Under the pieces are notes generated by a model that did no database searches, was not told the DNA's origin, and saw only the letters and a list, made by a program, of their open reading frames with translations. A DNA stretch of 57,821 nucleotides from Cudoniella acicularis (lineage: Eukaryota > Ascomycota > Leotiomycetes > Helotiales > Helotiaceae). The stretch lies in the NCBI GenBank assembly GCA_013054445.1, contig JAAMPI010000161.1, forward strand, positions 1 through 57,821. The letters are read 5' to 3'. The number at the start of each line of letters is the position of its first letter. The stretch's first letter is position 1. Below, one piece after another: positions 36,605 to 46,042 of this stretch. The position numbers were made by a program, and so were the translations under genes.

Positions 36605-37658
36605 TTACTTGCGCATAGAGGATGCTCTTCGCTTGCGGGCATCGGCTTTCAGGGCCTTAGATTCGGAAACACGCTTGGCGAGAATGGCAGCATATTCGTT
36701 CTAGGAAAGGGTCAGCACCAGACAAATGAAGCTGGGAAACGGGAAAACATACAGCAGCATCCTTGGTCTTCTCAGCGTTGCGGCGCTTGAGTGCGATGCG
36801 GTGGCGCTTGTGTTGGAGACGTTGAGGAGTAATCAGACGTTGGATCTTGGGGGCCTTGGTGTATGGCTTCTTACCCTCGCCCTTTGGCTGAACCTCACGA
36901 CGGATAACGAATTTTCGGACCTAAATAGAACCCACATATCAGCCCTTATGTCCTGCTCACACTCTGTACCGTCTTCCTTGGGAGGAAAACGGACAGGCGA
37001 TAAGGATATACGTAGGAATACGTACATCGTCATCCTTGGTGAGACCGAAGAACTTTCTGATCTTCGTTGCGCGCTTGGGACCAAGACGCTTGGGGTGTAC
37101 GACGTCGGTGATGCCGGGGATATCTGCATCACCTTGCTTGACGATGCTAAGAGCAAGCACGGAGAGATCCATTGCGACGATGCAGCCACGAACGGATTTA
37201 CGCTTGCGCTCACCAGTTCGGCGGGGTCGGTAGCAGGAGTGACCATCTGAAAGCAAAAGGCGGACACGGGTTGGGTGCATAACACCTTGCTTCATAGGGA
37301 AACCTTGCTTGTCGTTGCCGCCGGTGATTCTGAAAATGTAGCCCTTGAACTCATCTCCAACACTGTCTCCTGGGACCTCAGCGCCCATTCTGCGGTCATT
37401 TTGTCAGATGTAATTCTTCGATGGGAAGGATTCGTATGAAGCGTACCGCTTGTCCATGAATACACGCAACTTTTTCTCGTCTTCCACCTCGATGAGCTTC
37501 TGGCTGCCATTGGCAGGCTTTTCGAAATTGTTAGTTCAAATTCGGGATTTCGCACGGGGTGGGGTGAAAACTCACGAAGGAGATGTTCTGTATAGAAGTA
37601 GACGTTAGCGATTGATTTGATTTGTGTCGCAGACTGCGGGTGTACGTACCAACTTCAT
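36605..37658 (-). CDS. RPS6: 40S ribosomal protein eS6
   Basis: Six exons encode 239 aa: 37658-37650 (9 nt), 37587-37576 (12 nt), 37517-37447, 37389-37026, 36920-36753 and 36700-36605. The first two tiny exons give MKL and NISF, after which PANGSQK continues. All joints reproduce the very conserved eS6 order: [28 protein letters not shown] (part of the ribosome-binding core), [22 protein letters not shown] and KIRKFF. The C-terminal helix ends [10 protein letters not shown], with the RRxSS site that TORC1-Ypk/S6K-type kinases phosphorylate in fungi. It is a component of the small subunit foot and acts in 18S processing and translation. Its introns near the start codon are typical of ribosomal-protein genes. 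Confidence 0.97.
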
Positions 37659-38193
37659 TGTTGCGGTGTTGTCGATGTTCTTGTCGAAGTTGTTAGTCGC
37701 AATTGAAAATATTCTGGTGTTGTGGGAGACTTTTCACGCTAACAGTGTTTAGCGAGTGTCGGATCATGTGACTTACCTCGCTGCTGCCTCCGCTTGCAGC
37801 TCCGCAAATCGAAACACTAGATAGATATAGTAGTGAGGTATAAATTCTGATCGGTCAGTAGAAACGTTCTCATGAAATTGGACTCCTTGCCATATGAGAT
37901 ATACAGCAAATACACCCAAAAGTCCAAGGATGCACCAAAGCAACTGGGCGATCATTTCAGAGACCTGCTTAGTGAGCGGCTGGCTCGCATTTGTTGGTGG
38001 CCTGAGGCAAAGACTACTTTGTTGAACTGCACGCGTCAAAAGCCGATATTCCGACGCGAAAAGGTTCGTGCCAAAAAGTCGTGTTTATTGCCTCTTTTCT
38101 GGTGTTGTGTCCAAAAAGGATCATTTGCATTTAAGTCCTGTTGTCATTTCGGGAACAAAGAAGGATTTCGCTTTATGAGATTTCTAGTGCAAC
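37659..38193. promoter_or_regulatory. Divergent promoter region of RPS6 and CTF8
   Basis: About 535 bp between two divergently transcribed start codons. A minus-strand open frame (37773-38039) includes one hydrophobic stretch (IAQLLWCILGLLGVFAVYLIW) but begins without an ATG in a position expected for promoter DNA, so I do not call it. No specific site could be assigned with confidence. Confidence 0.45.
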
Positions 38194-38673
38194 ATGGATT
38201 CACTGTCTCTTTACCCTACCTCGTCTCGACCACAAAGCACTGGGCAAAATCCGCTGCCTCAGCTATTGCAAACCCCATCCGGCCTGGCATTGCTCGAGTT
38301 GCAAGGAACAATCAATCTGCCGGACCAAGCTGACCCTTTTGAAGATGGGTCAGAAAATCAAGAAAAGCAGACGCCTATTGGACGGTTGATTTTCCCCGAT
38401 TACAACTCTCAGGACCCCAGCAGCACAGCTTGGATGAAACGTGTCTATATGTATGTCGGAAAGCACCAGAGACTGAGTGGAGAGGTCAAAAAGCTGCCAA
38501 AAGCCATAGCTGTCATACGGAAAAGGACCGATGGCGTACAGGAACCCGGCGCGGCAGGGAATAGTCCTTCAGGAGAACAACGTGATGACCTTGAGATTGT
38601 GGAAATTGTCAAGTACAAGATTATGTTTTCCTTGAGGCCAGAGCCAGTTGGTACATGGGCGACTGGTGACTGA
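38194..38673 (+). CDS. CTF8: CTF8, subunit of the Ctf18 alternative clamp loader
   Basis: A single exon of 159 aa; the start has context GCAACATGG. The residue pattern matches Ctf8: GLALLELQGTI near residue 30, then IGRLIFPDY, MKRVYMYVGKHQRLSGEVKK (the signature core strand-turn-strand) and a C-terminal EIVKYKIMFSLRPEPVG. With Ctf18, Dcc1 and Rfc2-5 the protein forms an RFC-like complex that handles PCNA at replication forks and supports sister-chromatid cohesion. In that complex Ctf8 pairs with Dcc1 and the Ctf18 tail. The region between core strands carries a fungal-type low-complexity insert (residues about 115-135). The downstream cupin gene follows after about 170 bp on the same strand. 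Confidence 0.92.
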   Translation: MDSLSLYPTSSRPQSTGQNPLPQLLQTPSGLALLELQGTINLPDQADPFEDGSENQEKQTPIGRLIFPDYNSQDPSSTAWMKRVYMYVGKHQRLSGEVKKLPKAIAVIRKRTDGVQEPGAAGNSPSGEQRDDLEIVEIVKYKIMFSLRPEPVGTWATGD

Positions 38674-38839
38674 GGGAAGCTCTATCTCGAGCTTCGAAGT
38701 CGCAAAACTGGTATGCTTGCATCTTCATCAAAAGTGGGAAAGCCGGATTACCCCGCTAAGCTACGGCCAAGAGCTTATCACAACACCTCCTCGAGATGCA
38801 CAACTCTACCGCAAAGCAATCCAAACATACGCCCACGCA

Positions 38840-39441
38840 ATGCATTCAGTTATATATCCTCCCGAGCAATACTATATCAAGAGGTCAACCCCTCATGTCC
38901 CCAACTCTCCGCTTCCGGTTCTCGTATATCGATCAGTACTGTTATCAAATCCAGACCCCGCTTCAACATGTGCGGCCATTGAACCCAATGACTGGCTCAA
39001 GGGAGGGGTATTCAAGCATTATGGGGCCCATCACTTCCACAGCGTGACTCATGAATGCTATGCCGTTTTCAAAGGGCACAGTCGCTTGTTGCTTGGTCGC
39101 GGTCCTCTAGATCCTGAAGATGATCACGATTTGCTACTTGATTTGAAAGAAGGCGATGCTATTGTGTTGCCAGCCGGAGTTGCGCATTGCAACTTAGAAA
39201 GCAGCGATGATTATGAATATGTTGGGCTCTATCCAAAGGTATTTCCCTCTTCGAAATCTTACATATCGGTGGCTGATTCGCTCAGGGGAGTCCACACTGG
39301 GATAATAACTTTTGCAAGGCGGACGGAGAGGAAACGAGAGAGAAAGAGGCAAATGCTAGGGCTGTACCAATACCACAATCAGATCCGATTTTTGGTGTTG
39401 GTGGACCCCTTGTGACTATTTGGAAGAAGGCAGTAGCGTGA
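38840..39441 (+). CDS. YjlB-like cupin protein
   Basis: Two exons (38840-39238 and 39286-39441) encode 184 aa. The first exon gives HVPNSPLPVLVYRSVL, then HHFHSVTHECYAVFKG, with the His/His/Glu cluster expected for a cupin metal site, and LKEGDAIVLPAGVAHCN with the second conserved His. The 47-nt intron (donor GTATTT, acceptor CTCAG) restores the family C-terminus: YPKGSPHWDNNF and DPIFGVGGPLVTIWKK. The frame is open further upstream without an ATG, so the start at 38840 is the first usable one and leaves a normal family length. YjlB-type cupins occur in bacteria and fungi, are small soluble beta-barrels and have no proven reaction. Confidence 0.85.
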
Positions 39442-39685
39442 AAATCGTCTTCTCCCGGATATTCAGCAATGAAGATAGACTCAGCGAGCATGAATCACTT
39501 ATTTCCAAATTAAAATTTTGCGCTCTTTATTTCACCTGCCCTTTTCCTACCCTCATTACATCGAAAACGGAATCTTTAAATACCCTACTAGACCTTTTTA
39601 CAACACTAGTCGAAAAACACAACTATTGCAACCTAAACACAACCTAAACACAACTCTTCCAACACCGAGCAACAAATACTTAGCA

Positions 39686-40140
39686 ATGAGGAATTTTATC
39701 CTTCCCTCAGCTTCCACGCTCTTGACAATCTGGATTAGCTTCTCCATTCTCTTAGCCTTCATCGCCGGCTACAGCACTGGAGACTGGGAAGCCAGTGGTA
39801 GTATGTCTCAATCTCTCTTCCCTCCTATCACTTCCTCCCCCGACGGTCCACTCCCTACGTTCCCTTCTTCCACCCAAACCCCCCAAATCTTATTCCAATT
39901 CCAATATCGCCTCTTTCATAGCTTCTCTTTCCACATATTCTGAACCTAACAAGCGACTAACACAAATCGTGCACTTCAGTAGTAATAGGCGTCAGTATCT
40001 TCTGCCAAGGCTGGCTCCTCCTGCAATCCGAAAGCGAAGCCCCGAATCCGGTTCCCGAGAAAACAGAAACCTCCCAAAACTGTGGTGTCGTCTCGGAGAG
40101 GGAGGCGGAGGTCATGGAGATGGGGTTTAGGATTAAATGA
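39686..40140 (+). CDS. Small two-helix membrane protein, 91 aa
   Basis: Two exons (39686-39800 and 39980-40140) with a 179-nt intron that has an ideal donor (GTATGT), branch (GACTAAC) and acceptor (TTCAG). The first hydrophobic segment (residues about 12-32, LLTIWISFSILLAFIAGY) and second (IVIGVSIFCQGWLLL) flank a short STGDWEASG loop, and a polar C-terminal tail of about 40 residues follows. No family is recognised. The gene about 320 bp downstream encodes a protein with the same layout (helix, EGNW loop, helix), suggesting an old tandem duplication. The good splice signals and uninterrupted joined frame argue for a real gene. Confidence 0.55.
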
Positions 40141-40461
40141 TCGGTTGTGGGTTATTCACGGGATGCTTAGGTGGATGAAGTGGAAGTTCATTTGGTATGA
40201 GAGGGTGTGTTATTCACTACATACATAGGCATGGAGAAAAGCAATGGGAATGGAATGTATTTCTTCAACCCGTCTTCCCTTTCGGGAGTCTTTTCTTCTC
40301 TTTCTCTTAACGATCAACAACACGCCACTAAAGCCTGCCATATTTACCATCAGCTCGGTACAATCAACAGTATTTCCACCCACGTGCACACCACAAACCA
40401 AATCCAACCCCCCCCNAAATAAAAAATAAACTACATCACACCCCTCTATCCAAAACCCAAA

Positions 40462-40701
40462 ATGCAACCACACCAACCACCAACACCAAGAAACACAAAT
40501 CTCTGCCCCTGGCGGCGCAACACCCTTAAAGTAATAGATCCCATTTTATTCATCGGAACCTTACTAGCTCTCTTCCTAGGCTTCGGCTTTATGGAAGGGA
40601 ACTGGTGTCTCGCGATTACTATTTTGGTGGGAGAAATATTTTTGCTGGTGCTGCTTACGCTGGTTTTGGCGTTTGTGCAGAAGGAGGGTCATGAAGATTG
40701 A
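40462..40701 (+). CDS. Small two-helix membrane protein, 79 aa
   Basis: A single exon; the start has context CAAAATGCA. There is a basic, Pro-rich N-terminus of about 25 residues, then helix one (PILFIGTLLALFLGFGF), the loop MEGNW, a long second helix (about residues 50-72) and a short acidic tail KEGHED. The loop position and helix spacing match the 91-aa protein just upstream, and the N-terminus differs. No function is recognised. An ambiguous base (N at 40416) lies 46 bp upstream in a C-run. Confidence 0.5.
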   Translation: MQPHQPPTPRNTNLCPWRRNTLKVIDPILFIGTLLALFLGFGFMEGNWCLAITILVGEIFLLVLLTLVLAFVQKEGHED

Positions 40702-41993
40702 GTTTGGGGGGGGAGGGCTATGGTCGAGCAGATAGCAAAAAATGACGAAGGGTAACTGTCGCGTAGGCGGCTAATGAGTGTGCGGTGCCTGAATTGAGCG
40801 GTGCGTGGTGCATAGAGTAGAGGGATCGCGGATCAAAGTCGATAACTAGATAATTCGTGATCAACCACCACTTATATAGCCATATAGTTTCCCTTTGTAG
40901 AGCTGCGTGCTCAGCTTCTTTAATAGATAACATTCTACCTGGATCTGCTTGACACTTCAATTGACGACTAAATCCAACGATCACGTGTTATAATATAACA
41001 CGTGACAACAGAACGTTACACTTAGACTTAATTATCGAGTCAAGTTATCAGTTAAGACATAAAGTATATTACGTGCTATAGTATTTTGTTACTACTCTAT
41101 TCAAGCCTCAATCATAAGGCTAAAAGAAAGCACTATTTAGTTGAATGAGGAGGAGGGGTGTTGATCGCTTAATTGCATCAGTTTAAGCTTTCTATAAGAA
41201 AAAAACTTTACAGAAGTCTAACTTAGAGGTCCTTTGTCAGTTATAGAAGTACTCCAAATCTGACGCGTCGGGACAATCGCGGATCGAATACCCTAGTGAG
41301 AATATCATGGATGCGCGTGATAACTGCAGGAAGACCAGTATCTGTGTAGGCGTGCTCGGGAAGCTAGTATTTGCTGAGAAGACCGGGAGGTCTTGGTGTA
41401 GTGCTTGATTCCTATCGCAGTTCATGTCTGTTGAGAATGATCTGGAAGGAGATGTGAAGGTAGGATGCAGGAGGCTATCTTACTGGAGGATGAATGATGG
41501 TAGAATAAGCGATGTCGCAATAATGATATTGGACAAATTGTGAGAAGCGAAATATGTTGCAGATTTACATGATATATATTTAGGAAGGCGCTTCCTCCGT
41601 GAGAAACAGTAGGAAGAACTGTAGGGGTTACTAGGGAACAATGCCCCACCAGTGGGCAGTCGTTCTGAACACTGGCTGAAGTCCGTCACGATGACCCAGT
41701 GATGATCTGCTTGCAGATTGGCTCGCTACTGTTTGTGACATCTGGTTCCACTCTGAGAAGCTTCAATCATTATCAGGCTAGGAACCTGCAAAATGGCGAG
41801 GGATGTGCCCCCTGGAAACTCCCAGCGACGTCTGGCCAAGACTTACGCAGACTCCATTGCGGTAGCCTACCAACGTTTTTTTCACTGATGATGGGTCATC
41901 GAAGATGAGTGCACGGCAAGAAGTAGTTACTGATTAATCAAATGATTCAGAGAATTTTGCATTGCTTGTGACACCTTGATGTTTACTACCTTC
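40702..41993. other. AT-rich intergenic region with mobile-element debris
   Basis: No intact gene. A near-perfect palindrome lies at 40981-41005. At 41142-41156 a polypurine run (AATGAGGAGGAGGGG) is followed directly by TGTTGATCGC, the arrangement of a retrotransposon polypurine tract and 3' LTR start, but no matching LTR end or coding remnant could be found by eye. Short open frames on both strands are featureless. Confidence 0.45.
40981..41005. repeat. Palindrome with two CACGTG cores
   Basis: The arms TCACGTGTTAT and ATAACACGTGA are perfect inverted copies of 11 bp separated by AAT. Each arm includes CACGTG, the E-box bound by bHLH factors. It could be a transposon end, a fold-back remnant or a regulatory site. 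Confidence 0.8.
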
Positions 41994-42714
41994 TTAAACA
42001 CCCTTGCTCGCAGCCTTCGCCTTTGCAATATCTTCATCTGTCAGCGGGGGCGTCTTCTGCTCCATAAGATCTCTGATGCCATCAAGGAACTCCTCGTGAT
42101 CGACGTCATTCAATGGTACTGCAACCTCCACTTTACCATCTTCTGCATCCGCTTCCATTCTAGGCAGATAATTCGCTTGGTTAGTAGCGTAGGTTGTCGT
42201 GACCCGGACGCGGCCAGCACGGCATATCTGATCTAACAAAGTAACGGTGAAGGTCTGGCAGTTGTTGTTGTACAACTGGTAGTGTTCCGGCATCAGGTAG
42301 ATGGAGAATTCGCCTATACATGATCAGAAAACCACGCTGCTCGTAGGAAGGAGAGCGAGACTTACCGGAATTCTTGATGGAAACATCGTTGAATGAAGTC
42401 TCGCCGACAGTGTAAAGAGCCCAGCCGTCTGATCCGCCGACTTTGTTGTTATCGTACCAGTTCAGCAAATCGGTGGCTTGCAGCTGGTGATAATAGTCGC
42501 CCACAATGACACACCAGTGGCACAGAACGTTCGGAGCCTCCTTGGTGTCGCCGATATTGGCCTTGCCATCTATCAATTGTCTCAACAAGTTGAATGCACC
42601 ATCCCATTTTTCGCCTCCGATAACACGGTATCCGATCTTGACGGGACGAGTAACATCATTGGTATTTGGAAGTCCATCGGGGATCCGATTTTTGTTTGGG
42701 TACTTGTGCACCAT
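41994..42714 (-). CDS. Hypothetical protein with papain/NlpC-like His and Cys signatures
   Basis: Two exons (42714-42366 and 42313-41994) encode 222 aa; the 52-nt intron has donor GTAAGT and acceptor TATAG. The start context is ACCATGG. The first part carries LCHWCVIVGDYYHQLQ (His-Trp followed by a Val-Gly-Asp strand and a second His). The second part carries YQLYNNNCQTFTVTLLDQIC. A His-Trp strand and a later NNCQ.F helix are the recurring catalytic His and Cys elements of LRAT/NlpC/PPPDE-type papain-like folds, here in circularly permuted order, so I infer a thiol hydrolase or a derivative of one. No signal peptide is present. It is divergently paired with the metallopeptidase gene 494 bp away. 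Confidence 0.7.
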
Positions 42715-43207
42715 GGTGAGCAGAGTAGACTGAGCGTGGTTGAGTCTAATGATCCGTCGCCGCTAGGCTCCTCCTCCCTTATACTGGTTCAAGATCCGCC
42801 TTCAGCTGGTTCATGGTGAGACATCATCATGCTGGAGGAGATGCCAGTTGTGCTCGTGAGACTAGTGAGAGCATATTGTCTTAAATGCCATTCCAAAAAT
42901 GGCGAGTGATCCGCTCCAGAATTTTTTAGATCGTAACCTTATGCCGCATGGCTAGACAATATCACTATCACAATGTGGCCTGCGCCGATAATGGTCTAGG
43001 CCGGTTGGAGTGCAGGTGTCGAGCTGGACTGGACAGCTGAACGGCTAAGCCCGTCTTTCCCTCGATCCTTAGCTTCACCGAGTCGCTGCTTTTGCGCCTC
43101 ATGCAAGCGTCACTGAGATACGTATACGTAAGTAATCCACGTAAACCTGAGGTATTGGATCTGATGGTTCAAAAAATTGAAAACAATTTGAGCGCTTTGC
43201 TTTGCCT
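42715..43207. promoter_or_regulatory. Shared divergent promoter of the papain-like and metallopeptidase genes
   Basis: This 493-bp region separates two divergent start codons and holds no other gene. No TATA box stands out on either side. A direct GATACGTATACGTAAG stretch at about 43118-43133 is partly palindromic. Confidence 0.4.
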
Positions 43208-44545
43208 ATGCCCAGTTCCCTCGCTCTCAGTCGAGTGCAGACCTTCGCAACAATGACAGAAGAAACGCAAGGGGAAGCTCAACCTCAACCTGGCTTGGGA
43301 GAGTCGCAACGACAAGTACAACAGCAAGAGCGCCAGATATCAGGCTCACCTTGTTTGTACATTCCATTCGAGATTCTTTCTGGGCTTGCGGCAAGCAATG
43401 TGGATAGCGAAGGTCAGAATGTTATGGGATACTCCCAGATGGCGGTCGTCCCGCCGTCATTCGAGGTATGGATAGCTCCACTGACTCGGTTCCAACCTCT
43501 GGGCGATGTGAGCTGACCCGAGATTTATCAGGGCGACAGCATCAAAATCGAACCACAAGGAAAGGCTCAATATATACGGCCCAATCGACTGATCTATGAT
43601 ATGCAGTTCGCGTCTCGCGAGGAAGATCTTCCAGGAGTGCTGAAACGGTCTGAGGGCGACCCACCCCTTAACATCAAAGGAGACCCTAACGTCGACTTAT
43701 GCTACGACAATTTTGGAATTGCTTTTGAATTTTTTCACAAAGTCTTCGGTCGCAATTCTATCGATGGAAAAGGCGGACCACTTATAGGAATCGTCAACTT
43801 CGGGTTCTACTTCCCTCAGGCAACATGGTCCGTCAGCAAAGCAAACATGCAACATGTCCTTGTCTTCGGCAATGGATGGGACAATGACCCTTGGAACCAT
43901 GGAGCGCCCATGAAAACATTCGCTGGCATGTTTGGAGGCTTGGTTGGTAGTCTTGAAGTTGTCGTCCACGAAATGATGCACGGCATCACACAAATTCATG
44001 TTAAGCTGCTAGGGTTAAAACAGCCTGGAGCCCTCGATGAGCATCTATCAGATGTGTTTGGGATCATGGCAAAGCAATGGCACAAGAAGCAGACGGTTGA
44101 GCAGGCAGACTGGCTCATCGGCGAGGATTGTCTGATTCCAGAGCAAAAGGGATTCGCATTGAGGTCATTCGCCAACCCGGGCACCGCCTACGAATTTGGC
44201 AGTGATGATTTTAATTTCCGAGGCCCGGCAAAAGATCCACAGAAATCTAAGTATACCGACAGATTCAAGGGCAGTGAGGACAGATACGGGGTACACATCG
44301 ACTCAGGGATTCCGAACAAGGCGTTCTATCTTTTAGCCAAGAAGCTGGGGGGATACTCTTGGGAGAAGGCAGGTCAAATATGGTACTCAGCCCTGACAAG
44401 TAATGAGGTGCCAAAGAACTGCGAATTTCGAAGATGGGCCCGGCATACTGTCGATGCCGCGGAGAAAGACCCAGGTTTCGGCAAATCTGTGGCCGATAAG
44501 GTTACGGAAGCATGGATGGAAGTCGGCGTGGAGCCAAGATGGTAA
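43208..44545 (+). CDS. Protealysin-like M4 (thermolysin-family) zinc metallopeptidase
   Basis: Two exons (43208-43465 and 43532-44545) encode 423 aa. All M4 catalytic elements are visible in order: VVHEMMHGIT (HExxH zinc site), GALDEHLSDVFG with the third zinc ligand Glu, and YGVHIDSGIPNKAFY with the catalytic His. No signal peptide is seen. A short motif CLYIPFEILSGLA in the first exon matches the propeptide motif of protealysin-like peptidases, which lack the long thermolysin propeptide. The family is mainly bacterial and only patchy in fungi, so acquisition by transfer is likely, though the intron and normal composition suggest it is old. A second possible start (43253, ACAATGACAG) has better context and gives 408 aa. 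It is divergent from a papain-like gene. Confidence 0.92.
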
Positions 44546-45510
44546 TGGTGCCACCGTCTTTCATTAGCGAATAATCAGCTCGCCATGATTGTCGAATTAG
44601 TTCTAAAAGTCCGTAAAAGGTGCATTACAAAATTGAAAAATCTGCATTTTTAAAAAGAGCGCACTTTCTATTAAAGCGTAAACATGTTTAGTAATACCTT
44701 GCATTTTTGTCACATTTTCAAAAAGATACATCTTTTTGCTTGTAATTTTAAGTGCAATACACTAATAAAACATGCGAGAAAAAGCTGCATTTTCGAAAGT
44801 GCACGAATTGCACTTTCCACGCACTTTGAAAAAAGGTACATCCGCCTGCACCCGTGAGCCAAACTGGCCCCAAAACGGCGTATCTAGGCTAGGGGTCCAG
44901 ACCTTTTGCGGGGTTTCGGGGCGGCCCGCTCGACACGCTCGGCCCAGTCCGAATCCAGTACCTTTGCGGTCAATAAGTATAGCGGTGTGAAACACTAGTC
45001 TGAAAACCGATATTTCAATCGAGACGCGCGGCCAAGACTTGCAGCAGTCGCACTTCCCAAGGTCTGGAATTGGCGAATAGACTTCTATCCCAGTCCCGAA
45101 AAGCACTGCCCAATAAGAAACAAGCAGAGGCATGAGATCGATATCATGGCTAGCTGAGTAGTTACGGAGACGCAATATGCCGCCAATACGCTATGAACCT
45201 CAGCCACGAGGTTCCTTTGCAGTGACCCCTCATCTTTCAGCTAGTCTTTAACAGCCACTTGACAATAGAGTAAAGCTTCTTTTCTTGGCTTTGACCATTG
45301 GGAAACCTCTTGGCGCGTGCACGCTGTATAGGAATTCCAGAAGTATCTTGCAACATATGTGCTGGCTCTCACCCTGAGCTCTATATAGGGAGCGCAACAT
45401 CCGTCACTTTTTTGGCCTGCAACAGCCTTCCATCTTCTACAAGTCTGACTCATCCTCGAACCTGACTTATACGTTTTCTTCAAACCTATTTCAATATCTC
45501 CACTCCCACA
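44546..45510. other. Intergenic region with repeated GCACTTT words and a GC-rich block
   Basis: The stretch 44600-44850 is AT-rich and packed with GCATTTT/GCACTTT and their complements, some in inverted pairs. It switches abruptly at about 44857 to a GC-rich block up to about 44965, then back to average. This looks like the end of a degenerate mobile element. The last 150 bp are the promoter of the next gene. Confidence 0.45.
45382..45388 (+). promoter_or_regulatory. TATA box of the 150-aa orphan gene
   Basis: TATATAG lies about 125 bp upstream of the ATG at 45511, followed by a C/T-rich leader ending CCCACAATGG. The spacing suits a fungal TATA promoter with a leader of roughly 60-90 nt. Confidence 0.5.
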
Positions 45511-45963
45511 ATGGCCCAGACCTCTCAACAAGGCACTCTCTCCTGGGAGAAGATCGACAGCAAAGAGGGAGTGACCTTCGAAGTTGGCCGCACCGAGTAC
45601 GAGCTCGCCGCCAAAGCCAAAGTGGAGGAAGCCGCCAACAACGACAAGGAATTCTTCGGCCTCTTTGAAGGAAAGAAGAGCTTCGACATTCAGGTGCGAT
45701 GGGTCGTGGGAGTGGACAAATTGATCCCCACGACGCAGGATGTTCTCGACAAGACGGCTATTTCGGCATACAACCTCACGACCAATGGCAATAGAAACAT
45801 CGGCTTCGAATATTACCTCGAATTCAACAACACAAAGAACTACAACTTCTACTTCTACGACGAGTCCGGAGATAGCTATCAGGTCGACTGCTTTATCACG
45901 GGGAATCACAGCGTCAAGTTCAACTCCCCGAAGCCGACTATTGTCCGCATCACTGGAAGTTAG
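45511..45963 (+). CDS. Orphan 150-aa soluble protein
   Basis: A single exon with an excellent start context (CACAATGGCC) and a TATA box. Codon use is clearly C-ending (many GAC, AAC, TTC and CTC codons), as in a well-expressed gene. There is no signal peptide, no Cys pair and no membrane helix. The N-terminal half includes a charged helix (AAKAKVEEAANNDKEFFG). The C-terminal half alternates aromatic and polar residues in beta-strand style (YYLEFNNTKNYNFYFYDE) and ends SPKPTIVRITGS. I do not recognise the family. The strand-rich end could suit a lectin-like or beta-sandwich fold. The stop codon lies inside a tandem duplication. Confidence 0.72.
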   Translation: MAQTSQQGTLSWEKIDSKEGVTFEVGRTEYELAAKAKVEEAANNDKEFFGLFEGKKSFDIQVRWVVGVDKLIPTTQDVLDKTAISAYNLTTNGNRNIGFEYYLEFNNTKNYNFYFYDESGDSYQVDCFITGNHSVKFNSPKPTIVRITGS

Positions 45964-46042
45964 AGGGGGGATGGGAGAGCGTTTCGGCTTTGCGAACTGT
46001 AGTTAGAGGGGGATGGGAAAGCGTTTCGGATTTGCGAACTGT
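45958..46042. repeat. Tandem duplication of 42-43 bp spanning the stop codon
   Basis: Copies at 45958-46000 and 46001-46042 share AGTTAGAGGGGG, ATGGGARAGCGTTTCGG and TTTGCGAACTGT. They differ at three or so positions, so the duplication is fairly recent. It begins in the last codons and duplicates the TAG stop. Confidence 0.9.

Noticed and set aside
37000..37250. 174-codon plus-strand open frame antisense to RPS6
   Set aside because: It is the shadow of a highly conserved coding exon on the other strand.
37773..38039. 88-codon minus-strand frame with one hydrophobic segment
   Set aside because: It starts at TTG, has no ATG before the hydrophobic part and lies in the RPS6/CTF8 promoter.
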